Both the position numbers and the translations under genes were made by a program. Of a DNA stretch of 64,000 bases, positions 25,774 to 33,764 are shown in pieces; position 1 is the stretch's first letter, and the number at the start of each line of letters is the position of its first letter. Source of the DNA: DATLFA01 sp035525225. GTDB lineage: Bacteria; Actinomycetota; Acidimicrobiia; Acidimicrobiales; WLNW01. The stretch spans positions 19,224 to 83,223 of the forward strand of contig DATLFA010000022.1 in assembly GCA_035525225.1 (NCBI GenBank). The letters run 5' to 3'. The notes under the pieces were generated by a model. It did no database searches and was not told where the DNA came from. It saw nothing but the letters and a program-made list of their open reading frames with translations.

Positions 25774-26739
25774 TCAGACCTTCAGCGAGTCGATGCGGTG
25801 CATTGCATTGACAAGCCGAACGGTGCCCGACCTCGACCGCATCACCAATGACTGTGTATGCACGTACTGGGGGTCGAAGCGAACACCTTTCAGCAACTCG
25901 CCGTCGGTGATGCCGGTCGCCGCGAAAAAGCAATTGTCGCCCTGGACCAGGTCGTCGATGCCGATGACGAGGTCGAGGTCGTAGCCGGCGGCGATGGCTG
26001 CCTCACGTTCTTGATCGTTGCGGGGCCAAAGCTTGCCCTGCATGTCGCCGCCCATGCACTTGAGTGCGGCTGCGGTGATGACACCCTCGGGTGTGCCGCC
26101 GATGCCGAAGAGGATGTCGGCGCCCGATTCGGGCCACGCGGTCGAGATCCCACCTGCGACGTCACCGTCGGGTATCAGACGGATACGTGCCCCGGCGGCA
26201 CGCACCTCAGCGATCAGATCGGTGTGCCGGTCGCGGTCGAGTATGACTGCGGTCAAGTTACGGACGTCTTCGCCGGTGGCCTTCGCAAGGCGCTCGAGGT
26301 TTTCGGTTGCCGACACGCTGATGTCGATGACGCCCTTGCCCGCCGGGCCCACTGCGATCTTGTCCATGTAGACGCACGGTCCGGGATCGAACATGGTGCC
26401 CTTGTCGCTCACCGCGATCACCGCGATCGCGTTGCCGCGACCCAACGATGTCAGAGTCGTACCGTCGATCGGATCGACCGCGACGTCGGCGCGTGAACCT
26501 ACGCCGTCGCCCACTGCTTCGCCGTTGTAGAGCATCGGCGCTTCGTCCTTTTCGCCTTCGCCGATCACGACGACGCCGTTCATCGAGACGCTGTGCAGCA
26601 CGCGGCGCATGGCTTCGACGGCCGCATGATCGGCGGCGATCTTGTCCCCGCGTCCCATCCACCGTGAGGCTGCCATCGCCGCGGCCTCCGTGGTGCGCAC
26701 TAGTTCGAGGGCGAGATTTCGGTCAACGGCTGTGGTCAT
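25774..26739 (-). CDS. glpX: class II fructose-1,6-bisphosphatase
   Basis: Removes the 1-phosphate of fructose 1,6-bisphosphate in gluconeogenesis. ATG at 26739 (MTTAVDRNLALELVR) gives 321 residues, the usual GlpX length. Upstream in-frame codons to 26877 do not look like protein. Metal and substrate motifs are IGEGEKDEAPML, VDPIDGTTL and GGTPEGVITAAALKCMGG. GlpX is the standard FBPase in actinobacteria. Confidence 0.96.
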   Translation of the reverse strand: MTTAVDRNLALELVRTTEAAAMAASRWMGRGDKIAADHAAVEAMRRVLHSVSMNGVVVIGEGEKDEAPMLYNGEAVGDGVGSRADVAVDPIDGTTLTSLGRGNAIAVIAVSDKGTMFDPGPCVYMDKIAVGPAGKGVIDISVSATENLERLAKATGEDVRNLTAVILDRDRHTDLIAEVRAAGARIRLIPDGDVAGGISTAWPESGADILFGIGGTPEGVITAAALKCMGGDMQGKLWPRNDQEREAAIAAGYDLDLVIGIDDLVQGDNCFFAATGITDGELLKGVRFDPQYVHTQSLVMRSRSGTVRLVNAMHRIDSLKV

Positions 26740-26819
26740 GGGTCGTGAGGGTACAAGATGCGCGCTCACGAGGGATGATCCGACCGCTCGGAACCCCCAG
26801 AGCGTGGCAGGATGCAGGG

Positions 26820-27638
26820 GTGAGTTCCTTGTGGTGTTTCCAGTGCGGCGCCGAATACCAAGAGGGCGTCGAGACATGCGCCGAATGTGGCGTGGGCCTC
26901 GTCACTGAGGCACCGCTCGCCCCCGAGGACGTGGGCGCGTCCGACGAAGAGCAACTCGCCTACGAACTCCACGACTGGTCCTTCGAGAGCCGGCGCATGC
27001 TCGATCAATTGCTGACCGGTGCCGGGTTGGCCCATTCGTGGCAAGGGGCCACGATGATCGTGCGTGTCGTCGACGAAGAGGCCATCGACGCGCTCGTCGA
27101 AGAAGTCGAGCACGCCGCGTTGCCCACACTCGATCCCGACGCAGAACACACCGTGTACGAAATGGTCGAGTGGACGTCCGAACAGCAGTCGCGACTCTCC
27201 AAGATGCTCGGCATGGCGGGGTTGGCACACGAGTTCGACCGCAATGGCGATCTGGTGGTCGACGCCGACGACGAAGATGCCGTCGACGCGGTGCTCGACC
27301 GTCTCGAAGACGCGATCGCGAGCGGTGAGCCCGATGCCGACGACGTCATCCATCTCGACGACGACCTCGAGGTCAACGATCTCTTGTCGGACGCGTTCGA
27401 CTCGGCTGACCGCATCAAAGGCAACACCCACGATCACGAGGCAATCCTCGAGTTCCTCGAAGCCGAAGTCGTAATCGGTCGGTTGGCCATGCCCTACGGA
27501 TTCGAGCGTGACCACTGGGAGCGCGTGCTGTCCAAGCTCGCGGCGTTGCGCGTCTCGCTCGAAGAGGGTGCCCCCGACGATGACAACATCGTTGCCAACG
27601 CGCGTTCTGTACGCGACGAGTTGGTGCAGATCATCTGA
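26820..27638 (+). CDS. zinc-ribbon protein with an internally duplicated domain
   Basis: A 272-residue acidic protein from GTG at 26820, unnamed to me. The N-terminus is a zinc ribbon with two C-x2-C knuckles (WCFQCG and CAECG). Two similar segments of about 55 residues follow: YELHDWSFESRRMLDQLLTGAGLAH and YEMVEWTSEQQSRLSKMLGMAGLAH start the copies, and each ends in an acidic helix (DEEAIDALVEEVE, DEDAVDAVLDRLE). The last 100 residues are highly acidic and helical. The duplication resembles small alpha/beta domains of the DUF2007-like type that modulate other proteins, but that is a guess. It is divergent from glpX. Confidence 0.75.
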   Translation: MSSLWCFQCGAEYQEGVETCAECGVGLVTEAPLAPEDVGASDEEQLAYELHDWSFESRRMLDQLLTGAGLAHSWQGATMIVRVVDEEAIDALVEEVEHAALPTLDPDAEHTVYEMVEWTSEQQSRLSKMLGMAGLAHEFDRNGDLVVDADDEDAVDAVLDRLEDAIASGEPDADDVIHLDDDLEVNDLLSDAFDSADRIKGNTHDHEAILEFLEAEVVIGRLAMPYGFERDHWERVLSKLAALRVSLEEGAPDDDNIVANARSVRDELVQII

Positions 27639-27687
27639 GCACGCGCGGCACTGAGCGACACACTAGAGGATCGGTACACTGACCGAC

Positions 27688-28389
27688 GTGGTCGTGCTGG
27701 CAGAGATCGAGATCTTCCACTCGCGCCCTGTGGCCCCGACGCGCCGTGTGGCTCTCGGCCATCGCGAATTGCCGGTCGAGCCGGGACCGGGTTTCGGCGG
27801 TGTGTTGCTGGCGGGTGTGGTCGCGCGTTTCTCCGCAGATCTCGACGCCGACCTCTATGACGAGCTCCTCGTGTTGATGCGCCAGGTCGAACGGGGCCAG
27901 CGCATCCCGCAGCCGAGATTGCGACATCGCTTCCAACGCGACCTGGTCGGGTTGACCAAGCGGCGCCAGCGCCTGATCGGCGAACACGAGTCATTGCGTT
28001 TCGAATTCGACGAATCCGGCCCGGCCGCTCCGATGGTGCTCGGCGCGGTGTACGCCGCCGGTCAGCTCCCGGGGAGCGCGCGCACCGACGTGATGGAGCT
28101 CATCCGGCGCGCCATGCGCTGGCAGGGTCCGTTGGGTGCAGCGTTCGTCGCGTCGATCTTGGGCCTGGGCGCGGGTTCGTGGGTGGTCAGCTCCCTCACC
28201 GATCCGGTGGCGTGGGCGCGCGTCACACTCGGGCTCGCCGACGAAGACGTCGCCGCCCGTGATCTCGTGCAACGGCAGTTCCGGCTGTTGTTGCGCGAGG
28301 CCCACCCCGATTCCGGTGGCGACGAAGACGTCGCGGCACGCCGCATCTCCGAGTTGAGCCAAGCGCGCCGCATCTTGTTGCTGGGATAG
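27688..28389 (+). CDS. C-terminal J-domain (DnaJ-like) protein
   Basis: A 233-residue protein from GTG at 27688. The N-terminal 150 residues are not recognised; a hydrophobic stretch near 150-168 (GPLGAAFVASILGLGAGSWVVSS) could be a membrane helix. The C-terminal 65 residues resemble a J domain: a helix with Ala/Arg, FRLLLREAHPDSGGDE with the HPD motif at 206-208, and a final helix ISELSQARRILLL. A J domain at the C-terminus behind a possible membrane anchor suggests local recruitment of DnaK. The next gene starts two bases after its stop. Confidence 0.75.
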   Translation: MVVLAEIEIFHSRPVAPTRRVALGHRELPVEPGPGFGGVLLAGVVARFSADLDADLYDELLVLMRQVERGQRIPQPRLRHRFQRDLVGLTKRRQRLIGEHESLRFEFDESGPAAPMVLGAVYAAGQLPGSARTDVMELIRRAMRWQGPLGAAFVASILGLGAGSWVVSSLTDPVAWARVTLGLADEDVAARDLVQRQFRLLLREAHPDSGGDEDVAARRISELSQARRILLLG

Positions 28390-28391
28390 AG

Positions 28392-29000
28392 ATGGCTGGC
28401 GATTCCCGCTCGAACGGCCGCTCGGGCCGACGACAGAAGCTCGATGGCGTGATGTTGACCCCCGGTGCGGGGAGTGGTCGTGACCATCACACGCTCGTGG
28501 CACTCGAAGCCGCGCTGGCGCCGGTACCGGTGGCCCGCGTGGATTTTCCTTACCGTCGCGCCGGACGACGAGCGCCCGATCGTCAGCCGGTGCTACTGCA
28601 ATGTGTCCGCGACGAGGCCGCCGCGTTCGCTCGAGAGCGTGTGTTGAAACCGCGCAATATCGTGCTCGGCGGTCGCTCGATGGGCGGGCGCATGTGTTCG
28701 ATCGCCGTCGCCGAAGGCACCCCCGCGGCCGGGCTCGTGTTGATCAGCTATCCGCTGCATCCGCCGGGCAAGCCGGAGAAACTGCGCACCGAGCACTTTC
28801 CCGCCATCACCGTGCCTTGCCTGTTCGTCTCGGGCGATCGTGACGCGTTCGGCACGCCCGAAGAGCTCGAATCGGCGACACCGGCGATCACCGGCCCTGT
28901 CACCCACGTGTGGATCGAGCGGGGCAGCCATGCCCTCGACCGAGCCGACGACAAGATCGCCGTCGCCGTCCTCGCATGGCGGCGCGCGACGTTCACTTAG
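28392..29000 (+). CDS. alpha/beta hydrolase, KANL3/TEX30-like
   Basis: A 202-residue serine hydrolase fold with the nucleophile elbow GRSMGG near residue 95, a following ISYPLHPPGKP strand, VSGDRDAFGTP carrying the acid, and GSHAL carrying the catalytic His. It resembles small KANL3/TEX30 (dienelactone-hydrolase-like) enzymes; the substrate is unknown. Codons 4-13 are a copy of the hairpin repeat element (encoding SRSNGRSGRR), so the annotated N-terminus may be repeat-derived. An in-frame ATG near codon 21 would remove it. Its stop overlaps the convergent MFS gene by eight bases. Confidence 0.85.
   Translation: MAGDSRSNGRSGRRQKLDGVMLTPGAGSGRDHHTLVALEAALAPVPVARVDFPYRRAGRRAPDRQPVLLQCVRDEAAAFARERVLKPRNIVLGGRSMGGRMCSIAVAEGTPAAGLVLISYPLHPPGKPEKLRTEHFPAITVPCLFVSGDRDAFGTPEELESATPAITGPVTHVWIERGSHALDRADDKIAVAVLAWRRATFT
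28401..28430 (+). repeat. hairpin repeat element, copy 1 (inside hydrolase start)
   Basis: Matches the 30-base unit seen at 29011 and 34430 (core GCTCGAA-stem-GCTCG-stem). Here the stem is CGGCC/GGCCG instead of GGGCC/GGCCC: one base pair is swapped on both arms, so pairing is kept. It lies in the first codons of the hydrolase. Confidence 0.75.
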
Positions 29001-30564
29001 GAGGGCGCTGTTCCCCGCTCGAAGGGCCGCTCGGGCCCTGTTCCCCGCTCGAAGGGCCGCTCGGGCCCTCGTCCTGCGGATTGAGCACTTCGAGCTCGAT
29101 GTGCGCGGTCTCGGGATAGCGCAGCACCACCAACGCTGCGACCAACAACGGTCCGATGGCGAGGACGAGCAGCGCCTTTCCCAAGCCCACGTGGTCCGAC
29201 ATGATGCCGGCGACGATCAACCCGGCGCTCGAACCCGCCATGCCGGCCAACGTGATCAGTCCGTTGGCCCGCCCGCGCGCGCGTGTCCCGAACATCTCCG
29301 AGCCATACGTTCCCAGCGCGGGAATCGTCACTGCGCCGACGATGATGCCGCCCGCCTGCCATGCCCACAGCGGCCACCCGTGGTTCAAGAACGCGATGGC
29401 AGTGCCGAGTGACCCGACGATCAGTCCCACTGCGGCGATGAGGCGCCGGCCACGGACATCGGCCAGCCGTCCACCGACCATCACGCCGATGCCGACGGGC
29501 GTCGATGTCACGATGGTGAACAGCGCGATGCGGGAAGCCGAAAACCCCCGCTCGTTCTTCAGGAACTCGTTTTGCAGTTGCGACGCCGGCGAGCGGAACA
29601 TCAAGACCAGGAACGAACTGACTGCGAGCAACGCCAAGCGTTGCCGATTGATGCTCGACACCTTCCGCACGTGCGCGAGTTGCGTGCTGATCTCGAAGCG
29701 TTTCGTCTCGGGCAGGCGCCGGGCGACGTAGCGTGTCAAGGGGAACCCGAGCACGGGGATGACGTAGATCAAGCGCCATCCTTTCGTGCCGAGATCAGCG
29801 AGCGGCAGCGCCCACACCGCCATGCCCGAACCGAGCCCCGCCGCGAGCGCGAGCACGCTCACGCCGTAGGCCCGAGATCCGGCAGGCAACTCTTCGGCAG
29901 CCGCGACGAGCACGACCATCGCGAGCGCGGTCGTGATCCCGCGCGCCACCGTCTGGGTGAGTCCGAGCACCCAGATGTTCGGAGACAGCGCGCCGAGCAC
30001 CGTGAACGCGCACGCGGCCACGCTCGCACCGATCGTCACCGTCCGCCGGCCGCGTCGATCGGCGGCAGCGAGCAGGATCATCGAGACGATCACCCCGACG
30101 CGGGTCAGCGCCAGAACGACACCTTGTACGCCGGTCGACTTCTCGAACTCGTCGCTGGCAAAGGTGATCGTCTGCGTGATGACGGTGCCGAGATAGCCCG
30201 CGATCACCGCCACCGTGCACAGCAGGGCCAGCACGGTCGCGGCGCGTTGGTCGAGCGTGTCGGGCGGCGCCCACCACGGCGGCTTGGTCGCCGGCTTGCG
30301 CAGGTAGCGGCGGGCGGGGAGCGCGAAGAGAACCCACCACAGCGGCAGCGTCCACGTGTAGTCGATGCGCTGGTCGACCTCGAAGCGCCCGTCGGTGCGG
30401 GTCCGTACGTCGAGTTGACGGCGGTAGGTGTCGAAAGGCGCCCGGACGGCCCGGTACGACGACCCCGCGTCGCTGGTGGTCTCGATTTCCTCGTCGACGA
30501 TGTCGCGCCGGCACTGGCGCAGACGTTCGAGCCCGGCGGCGTCAACGATGCTGGTCGAACTCAC
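28993..30564 (-). CDS. MFS transporter
   Basis: A 523-residue major facilitator with about twelve membrane helices. The loop motif AAADRRGRRT (motif A type) follows helix 2, and its second copy GGRLADVRGRRLIAAVG lies in the second half; an N-terminal polar segment of about 85 residues precedes helix 1. The start is taken as GTG 30564; GTG 30573 is equally possible. The last 24 codons run through two tandem copies of the 30-base repeat and so encode GPSGPSSGEQ twice before RPPK. The substrate is unknown. It is divergent from murA (57 bases apart). Confidence 0.9.
   Translation of the reverse strand: MSSTSIVDAAGLERLRQCRRDIVDEEIETTSDAGSSYRAVRAPFDTYRRQLDVRTRTDGRFEVDQRIDYTWTLPLWWVLFALPARRYLRKPATKPPWWAPPDTLDQRAATVLALLCTVAVIAGYLGTVITQTITFASDEFEKSTGVQGVVLALTRVGVIVSMILLAAADRRGRRTVTIGASVAACAFTVLGALSPNIWVLGLTQTVARGITTALAMVVLVAAAEELPAGSRAYGVSVLALAAGLGSGMAVWALPLADLGTKGWRLIYVIPVLGFPLTRYVARRLPETKRFEISTQLAHVRKVSSINRQRLALLAVSSFLVLMFRSPASQLQNEFLKNERGFSASRIALFTIVTSTPVGIGVMVGGRLADVRGRRLIAAVGLIVGSLGTAIAFLNHGWPLWAWQAGGIIVGAVTIPALGTYGSEMFGTRARGRANGLITLAGMAGSSAGLIVAGIMSDHVGLGKALLVLAIGPLLVAALVVLRYPETAHIELEVLNPQDEGPSGPSSGEQGPSGPSSGEQRPPK
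29011..29070. repeat. hairpin repeat element, copies 2 and 3 in tandem
   Basis: Two 30-base units, 29011-29040 and 29041-29070, identical except for the last base. Each folds as AGGGCC/GGCCCT around the loop GCTCG. They lie in the 3' end of the MFS gene (minus strand) just past the convergent hydrolase stop, and because the unit is 30 bases long the duplication keeps the MFS reading frame. Confidence 0.95.
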
Positions 30565-30621
30565 GTGCGCCACGTGAGGGGTGGCCCTTCTTTTGTGGAC
30601 GGGTGGAGCATACTGAGCGAC

Positions 30622-31884
30622 ATGTCCAGCCGGACGGCGATACTGGTGCGGTGCTGCGGCCCGCTGTCGGGCGTGGTGCCCATCAGCGGGGCGAAGAATT
30701 CCGTGCTCAAGCTCATGGCGGCGACGTTGCTGGCGCCCGGCCGCTACGTCATCCGCAATGTCCCGCGCATCACCGATGTCCAGCACATGAGCGAACTGCT
30801 GGGGGCGATGGCGGTCTCGGTCGAACAGAGCGGCAACGTGTTGACTATCGACGTGCCGGACGAGATCGTCCCCGAGGCACCTTACGAACTGGTCGAACGG
30901 ACGAGGGCATCGATCTTGGTGTTGGGCCCGTTGCTCGCTCGCACCGGCGAGGCGCGCGTCGCGCTCCCCGGCGGCGACGACTTCGGCCCGCGCCCCATCG
31001 ATCTCCACGTACGCGGGTTGCAAGATCTCGGCGCGACCTTCACCACGAGCCACGGGTTCATCAACGGTCGAGCGGGACAACTGGTGGGTACCCGCATCCT
31101 CCTCGAGTTCCCGAGCGTCGGCGCGACCGAGAACATCTTGATGGCTGCCGTGCGCGCGAAAGGCACGACGGTCATCGACAACGCGGCACGCGAACCCGAG
31201 ATCGCGGACCTCGCGGCCTTCCTCAACCGCATGGGTGCCCAGATCGTCGGTGCCGGGTCGGCAACGATCACCGTCGATGGTGTCGAGGAGTTGGCGCCCG
31301 TCGAGCATGCGGCGATCCCCGATCGCATCGAGACAGCGACGTTCCTCGCCGCGCTCGCAGTGGCCGGTGGTGAGTTGACCCTGAGCGGTGCCCGCTTCGA
31401 CCACATCGACATGCTCACGCAGAAGCTGGGCGAGATGGGTATGCGCATCTCGCCCGAGGCCGACGGTGTCTGGGCCATGGTCGGCCGGCGACTGCGTTCC
31501 GTCGACGTGTCGACGCTGCCGTATCCCGGCATCGCCAGTGACTTCAAGCCGTTCTTCGTGGCCATGCTGGCCGTCGCCGACGGTGTCGGCATCGTCACCG
31601 AAAACCTGTTCTCGGGTCGGTTCCGCTACATCGACGAGCTTGTGCGCATGGGCGCCGACATCCGCACCGAAGGCCATCACGCGGTAGTGCGGGGTGTGCC
31701 GCAGCTTTCCGGGGCGCCGGTGCGCGCCCACGACATTCGCGCCGGGGCGGCGCTCGTCGTCGCGGCGTTGCGGGCCGAGGGTGAGACGCTGATCACCGAT
31801 TGCCACCACATCGACCGCGGCTACGAGGACCTCGTCGGCAAGCTGCAGCGCGTCGGCGCCGATATCGAGCGAGTCGCGCTATGA
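30622..31884 (+). CDS. murA: UDP-N-acetylglucosamine 1-carboxyvinyltransferase (Asp-type MurA)
   Basis: First committed step of peptidoglycan synthesis, transferring enolpyruvate from PEP to UDP-GlcNAc. The 420 residues match the EPSP-synthase fold with SGAKNSVLKLMAA at the N-terminus (catalytic Lys) and the PEP loop LPGGDDFGPRP. Asp119 stands where Escherichia coli MurA has Cys115, the fosfomycin target. Asp at this position is known in mycobacterial MurA and leaves the enzyme active but insensitive to the drug. ATG 30622 is chosen; the open frame upstream is antisense to the MFS gene. No second murA is visible here. Confidence 0.95.
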   Translation: MSSRTAILVRCCGPLSGVVPISGAKNSVLKLMAATLLAPGRYVIRNVPRITDVQHMSELLGAMAVSVEQSGNVLTIDVPDEIVPEAPYELVERTRASILVLGPLLARTGEARVALPGGDDFGPRPIDLHVRGLQDLGATFTTSHGFINGRAGQLVGTRILLEFPSVGATENILMAAVRAKGTTVIDNAAREPEIADLAAFLNRMGAQIVGAGSATITVDGVEELAPVEHAAIPDRIETATFLAALAVAGGELTLSGARFDHIDMLTQKLGEMGMRISPEADGVWAMVGRRLRSVDVSTLPYPGIASDFKPFFVAMLAVADGVGIVTENLFSGRFRYIDELVRMGADIRTEGHHAVVRGVPQLSGAPVRAHDIRAGAALVVAALRAEGETLITDCHHIDRGYEDLVGKLQRVGADIERVAL

Positions 31885-31916
31885 AGTCGGGCGCGATGAA
31901 GCGCGCCGTGACGCCG

Positions 31917-32069
31917 TCATTCGTCGTCGGGCGGGTCGGTGGCGCGCCGCCGTGCGTCGGCCACTCGATTGGCCCGCCGGTTGGCGATGAACAACAGCAG
32001 GCCGATCACCAGCAGAGGGGCGATCACGAGGCCGAACTCGTCCCAACCGCCCTGATGTGCGAGGACCAT
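31917..32069 (-). CDS. 50-residue single-helix membrane protein
   Basis: A short frame from ATG 32067-32069 to TGA at 31917. It encodes a polar N-terminus (MVLAHQGGWDEFG), one strong membrane helix (LVIAPLLVIGLLLFIANRR) and an Arg-rich, acidic-ended tail (ARRRATDPPDDE). The coherent N-out/positive-inside pattern supports a real gene; similar short proteins occur in actinobacteria. It is convergent with murA (32 bases) and divergent from the NifU-like gene. Function unknown. Confidence 0.6.
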   Translation of the reverse strand: MVLAHQGGWDEFGLVIAPLLVIGLLLFIANRRANRVADARRRATDPPDDE

Positions 32070-32155
32070 CCCGATGATCGTACGGTCTTGGGGAACATCT
32101 CGCGAGCGCCGGCCGTTCTATTGGCCGAACGCCGCCAACGCGAAACAGGAGTGAC

Positions 32156-32464
32156 GTGAGCATCCCCGTACAAGCTGAAAGTCCCCGAATAGATCGGGCG
32201 CGGGTCGAGGAAGTCATCGCGATCATCCGTCCGGCGATCCAGGCCGACAAGGGTGACATCCGGCTCATCGACGTCGACGAAGAGGCCGGGATCGTCAAGG
32301 TCGAGTTGCAGGGCGCCTGCGTGAGCTGCCCCGCCTCGACACAGACTCTCAAAGCCGGCATCGAGCGAATCATGAAAGATCGCGTGCCCGGTGTGAACGA
32401 GGTCATCAACGTGGGCGAGACCTTGCTCGGCGAGGCCGAAGGCACCTCGGTTTTCGTGCGCTGA
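32156..32464 (+). CDS. NifU-like C-terminal domain protein (Fe-S scaffold/carrier)
   Basis: A 102-residue protein made of a single NifU C-terminal (Nfu) domain with the cluster-binding C-x2-C in GACVSCPAS. Such proteins carry or deliver Fe-S clusters. The start is GTG at 32156 with CAGGAG seven bases upstream. Its stop overlaps the rhomboid start by one base (TGATG), so the two are coupled even though no functional link is known. Confidence 0.9.
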   Translation: MSIPVQAESPRIDRARVEEVIAIIRPAIQADKGDIRLIDVDEEAGIVKVELQGACVSCPASTQTLKAGIERIMKDRVPGVNEVINVGETLLGEAEGTSVFVR

Positions 32465-33306
32465 TGGCCACCGATCTCTTGCCGTGTTACCGGCACCCCG
32501 ATCGCACGGGCGGCGTCCGCTGCCAGCGCTGTGACCGACCGATCTGCCCTGCGTGCATGAACACGGCATCGGTCGGGTTCCACTGCCCCGAGTGTGCAGG
32601 GGCGAAGTCAGGCCGCCAAGAGGTGTACACGGGTCGAGCCGCGTTCGGCGGCGCGAAATCCTTGGTGCTGACGCCCGCACTCGTCGCCGTCAATGTCGGC
32701 ATGTTCCTCCTCAGTTTGACCGGCGGCGGCCGAGCGGGCGAGATCAGCGGCCGGATGTTGCGCGACTACGCGCTGTACGGCCCGTCGATCCGTTATGACA
32801 ACGAGTGGTACCGCATCATCACGGCCGGCTTCTTGCACGCCGGCTTGTTGCATATCGCCTTCAACATGTACGCGCTGTGGGTCATCGGCAACATGCTCGA
32901 GCCCGCACTCGGCCGGTTGCGCTTCGGCATCATCTTTCTCGGTGGTTTGATCGCCGGGTCGCTGGGCGCGCTCGTGCTCGACCCGGACAGGCTCGCCGTA
33001 GGTGCCTCAGGCGCGATCTTTGCGTTGTTCGCGGCGGTGTTCATCGCGCAACGCGCCGCTGGCATCGATCCCTGGCGCTCGGGCATCGCGCTCACCATCG
33101 GCATCAACCTGCTCATTACGCTCGCGATCCCGTTCATCTCGAAGGGCGGTCATATCGGCGGCCTCGCCGGCGGTGCAATATTGGCGTGGCTACTCGTCGA
33201 AGCACCGCGGCGCACGACCAATCGTCAGGCACCACTGATCGCTGCGGCGGTGTTGGTGCCGGTGTTCTTCTTGGCCGCGGTCGGCGCGGCCTACGCGTTC
33301 GCCTGA
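32464..33306 (+). CDS. rhomboid intramembrane serine protease with N-terminal zinc finger
   Basis: A 280-residue membrane protease. The first 45 residues form a B-box-like zinc finger (C8, H11, C20, C23, C28, C31, C40, C43). The rhomboid core of six or seven helices has the catalytic Ser in GASGAIFALF, the catalytic His in GHIGGLAGG, and the HAGLLHIAFNMYALW His/Asn motif. Zinc-finger rhomboids are common in actinobacteria. The substrate is unknown. Its 3' end overlaps the convergent SRPBCC gene by 16 bases. Confidence 0.93.
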   Translation: MATDLLPCYRHPDRTGGVRCQRCDRPICPACMNTASVGFHCPECAGAKSGRQEVYTGRAAFGGAKSLVLTPALVAVNVGMFLLSLTGGGRAGEISGRMLRDYALYGPSIRYDNEWYRIITAGFLHAGLLHIAFNMYALWVIGNMLEPALGRLRFGIIFLGGLIAGSLGALVLDPDRLAVGASGAIFALFAAVFIAQRAAGIDPWRSGIALTIGINLLITLAIPFISKGGHIGGLAGGAILAWLLVEAPRRTTNRQAPLIAAAVLVPVFFLAAVGAAYAFA

Positions 33307-33749
33307 CGATCCGGCTGCTCGATCGTGCGTTTCAACCTGTCGAGGTTGCGCCGCCAGATCTGGGCCATCACCGGAGCTCCGGCGCGAGCGCCGACCGAGC
33401 CACCCATCCAGATCGGGAAGGTGAGTGTCTCCTCCCAGATGAACTCGGTGCGCGCGTTGCCCACTTCACGCAACATGAACCGGCCTTTGCCGGTCACGGT
33501 ACCGACGTGCGAAACCCCCATCGTCGAGTTCGGGATCCACTCGGTGATCTCCATGCGATCGGTGAGCCGGAACGGGCCGATCTTGGTGTCGCAGTCGAAG
33601 GTCGTACCGACGCCGCGCGTCGATGGAGAAGTGAAGCGGATGGCTTCGGCATCGGCCATCCACTCGACGTGCGACGCGATGTCCTCGACGCGCTCCCACA
33701 CAACCGACGGTGGCCGGTCGATGATGATAGACACACGTACCCGCGCCAC
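33291..33749 (-). CDS. SRPBCC-family protein (polyketide cyclase/START fold)
   Basis: A 152-residue helix-grip protein from GTG 33749. It opens with a beta strand and helix (VRVSIIIDRPPSVVWERVEDIASHVEWM), the usual SRPBCC start, and ends with a long amphipathic helix (MAQIWRRNLDRLKRTIEQ). Members bind hydrophobic ligands. The ligand cannot be inferred. It is divergent from the Rv2466c-like gene, with only 15 bases between starts. Confidence 0.87.
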   Translation of the reverse strand: MARVRVSIIIDRPPSVVWERVEDIASHVEWMADAEAIRFTSPSTRGVGTTFDCDTKIGPFRLTDRMEITEWIPNSTMGVSHVGTVTGKGRFMLREVGNARTEFIWEETLTFPIWMGGSVGARAGAPVMAQIWRRNLDRLKRTIEQPDRQANA

Positions 33750-33764
33750 CTAGTGAGCGTACCC

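Noticed and set aside
30565..31809. N-terminal extension of the MFS frame across murA on the opposite strand
   Set aside because: The extension is antisense to murA; the transporter begins at 30564 or 30573, where hydrophilic coding sequence consistent with the family starts.
32156..33306. NifU-like protein and rhomboid protease as one fused protein
   Set aside because: They are separate frames with a TGATG overlap, and each has a complete domain of normal length.
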